Translations under genes and position numbers: made by a program
NCBI RefSeq assembly: GCF_015557435.1
Contig: NZ_JADNOH010000102.1
Location: 1-50,844 of the forward strand
Length of the DNA stretch: 50,844 nt
Direction: 5' to 3'
Source: Collinsella aerofaciens
GTDB taxonomy: Bacteria; Actinomycetota; Coriobacteriia; Coriobacteriales; Coriobacteriaceae
The notes under the pieces: generated by a model
Told to the model about the DNA's origin: nothing
Databases searched by the model: none
The model's input: the letters and a program-made list of their open reading frames with translations, nothing else
Shown: one piece after another, positions 50,790 through 50,844 of the stretch
Numbering within the stretch: position 1 is the first letter of the stretch
Layout of the letters: every line of letters begins with the position of its first letter

Positions 50790-50844
50790 TTAGTAGTCGA
50801 ACTGGTGGTAGTAGCGGCGGTACTTGAGGTTGTGCTTGGTGACC
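50790..50844 (-). CDS. 3' end of an unknown protein (partial)
   Basis: The last 17 codons and TAA stop of a minus-strand gene whose start lies outside the window. The visible C-terminus is VTKHNLKYRRYYHQFDY, basic and Tyr-rich. Two GATATC palindromes lie between the stop and the terminator. Too little is visible to assign a family. Confidence 0.6.
   Translation of the reverse strand, partial: VTKHNLKYRRYYHQFDY

Overview
The window is about 60% G+C with short intergenic gaps and strong AGGAGG-type ribosome binding sites (RBS). The gene set and style fit a gut Actinobacterium of the class Coriobacteriia, most likely Collinsella or a close relative. That assignment is an inference from G+C content, gene content and the type of intergenic palindromes; it was not tested by a search.

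Layout. 1-6.3 kb: core genes, namely a PcrA/UvrD helicase, a D-2-hydroxyacid dehydrogenase homologue, UppP and a universal stress protein. 6.4-8.1 kb: a HipBA-type kinase toxin-antitoxin pair behind three evenly spaced operators. 8.2-9.9 kb: a BceRS-like two-component system. 10-12.5 kb: an unknown gene and purH. 12.8-19.9 kb: an acetyltransferase, a 228-bp MITE-like element, a DUF2207 membrane protein, gluQ, a TacAT-type toxin-antitoxin pair, two metallophosphoesterases and a small membrane protein. 20-26.3 kb: a decayed, lower-G+C accessory region holding a 5'-truncated cell-wall-anchored coiled-coil protein, a frameshifted HsdS remnant, an intact NotI-like restriction endonuclease with its C5 methyltransferase, two unknown genes and an Abi_2-like remnant. 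26.5-29.1 kb: a DUF4342 protein in an operon with an OmpR-family regulator and its kinase. 29.2-30.8 kb: a VOC protein, an orphan PTS EIIB, a TPR-like protein and tRNA-Leu(UAA). 31-36.6 kb: Ppx/GppA, a FtsB/DivIC-like protein, enolase, MazG, a YfcE-like phosphodiesterase and a stand-alone LarC C-terminal domain. 37-41 kb: a fused CydDC-like ABC exporter coupled to a YgbA-family protein. 41.2-50.2 kb: the whole histidine pathway, with hisK on the plus strand and hisZG-D-C-B-H-A-F-I-E on the minus strand. 50.3-50.8 kb: a 62-bp tandem array and the end of an unknown gene.

How the genes work together. The nine minus-strand his genes plus the convergent hisK supply every step from PRPP to histidine. 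PurH recycles the AICAR released by HisF/HisH, although it lies far away. hisZ and hisG are fused into one reading frame. Two toxin-antitoxin modules, one intact restriction-modification pair and two broken defence genes show repeated gain and loss of defence functions.

The most unusual content is non-coding. There are three families of long palindromic elements (A: three copies whose stems covary; B: two copies bracketing the cydDC-ygbA unit; C: a double palindrome inside the his operon), a MITE-like element, several very long hairpins, and an array of alternating inverted half-motifs with an exact 62-bp period upstream of the his operon.
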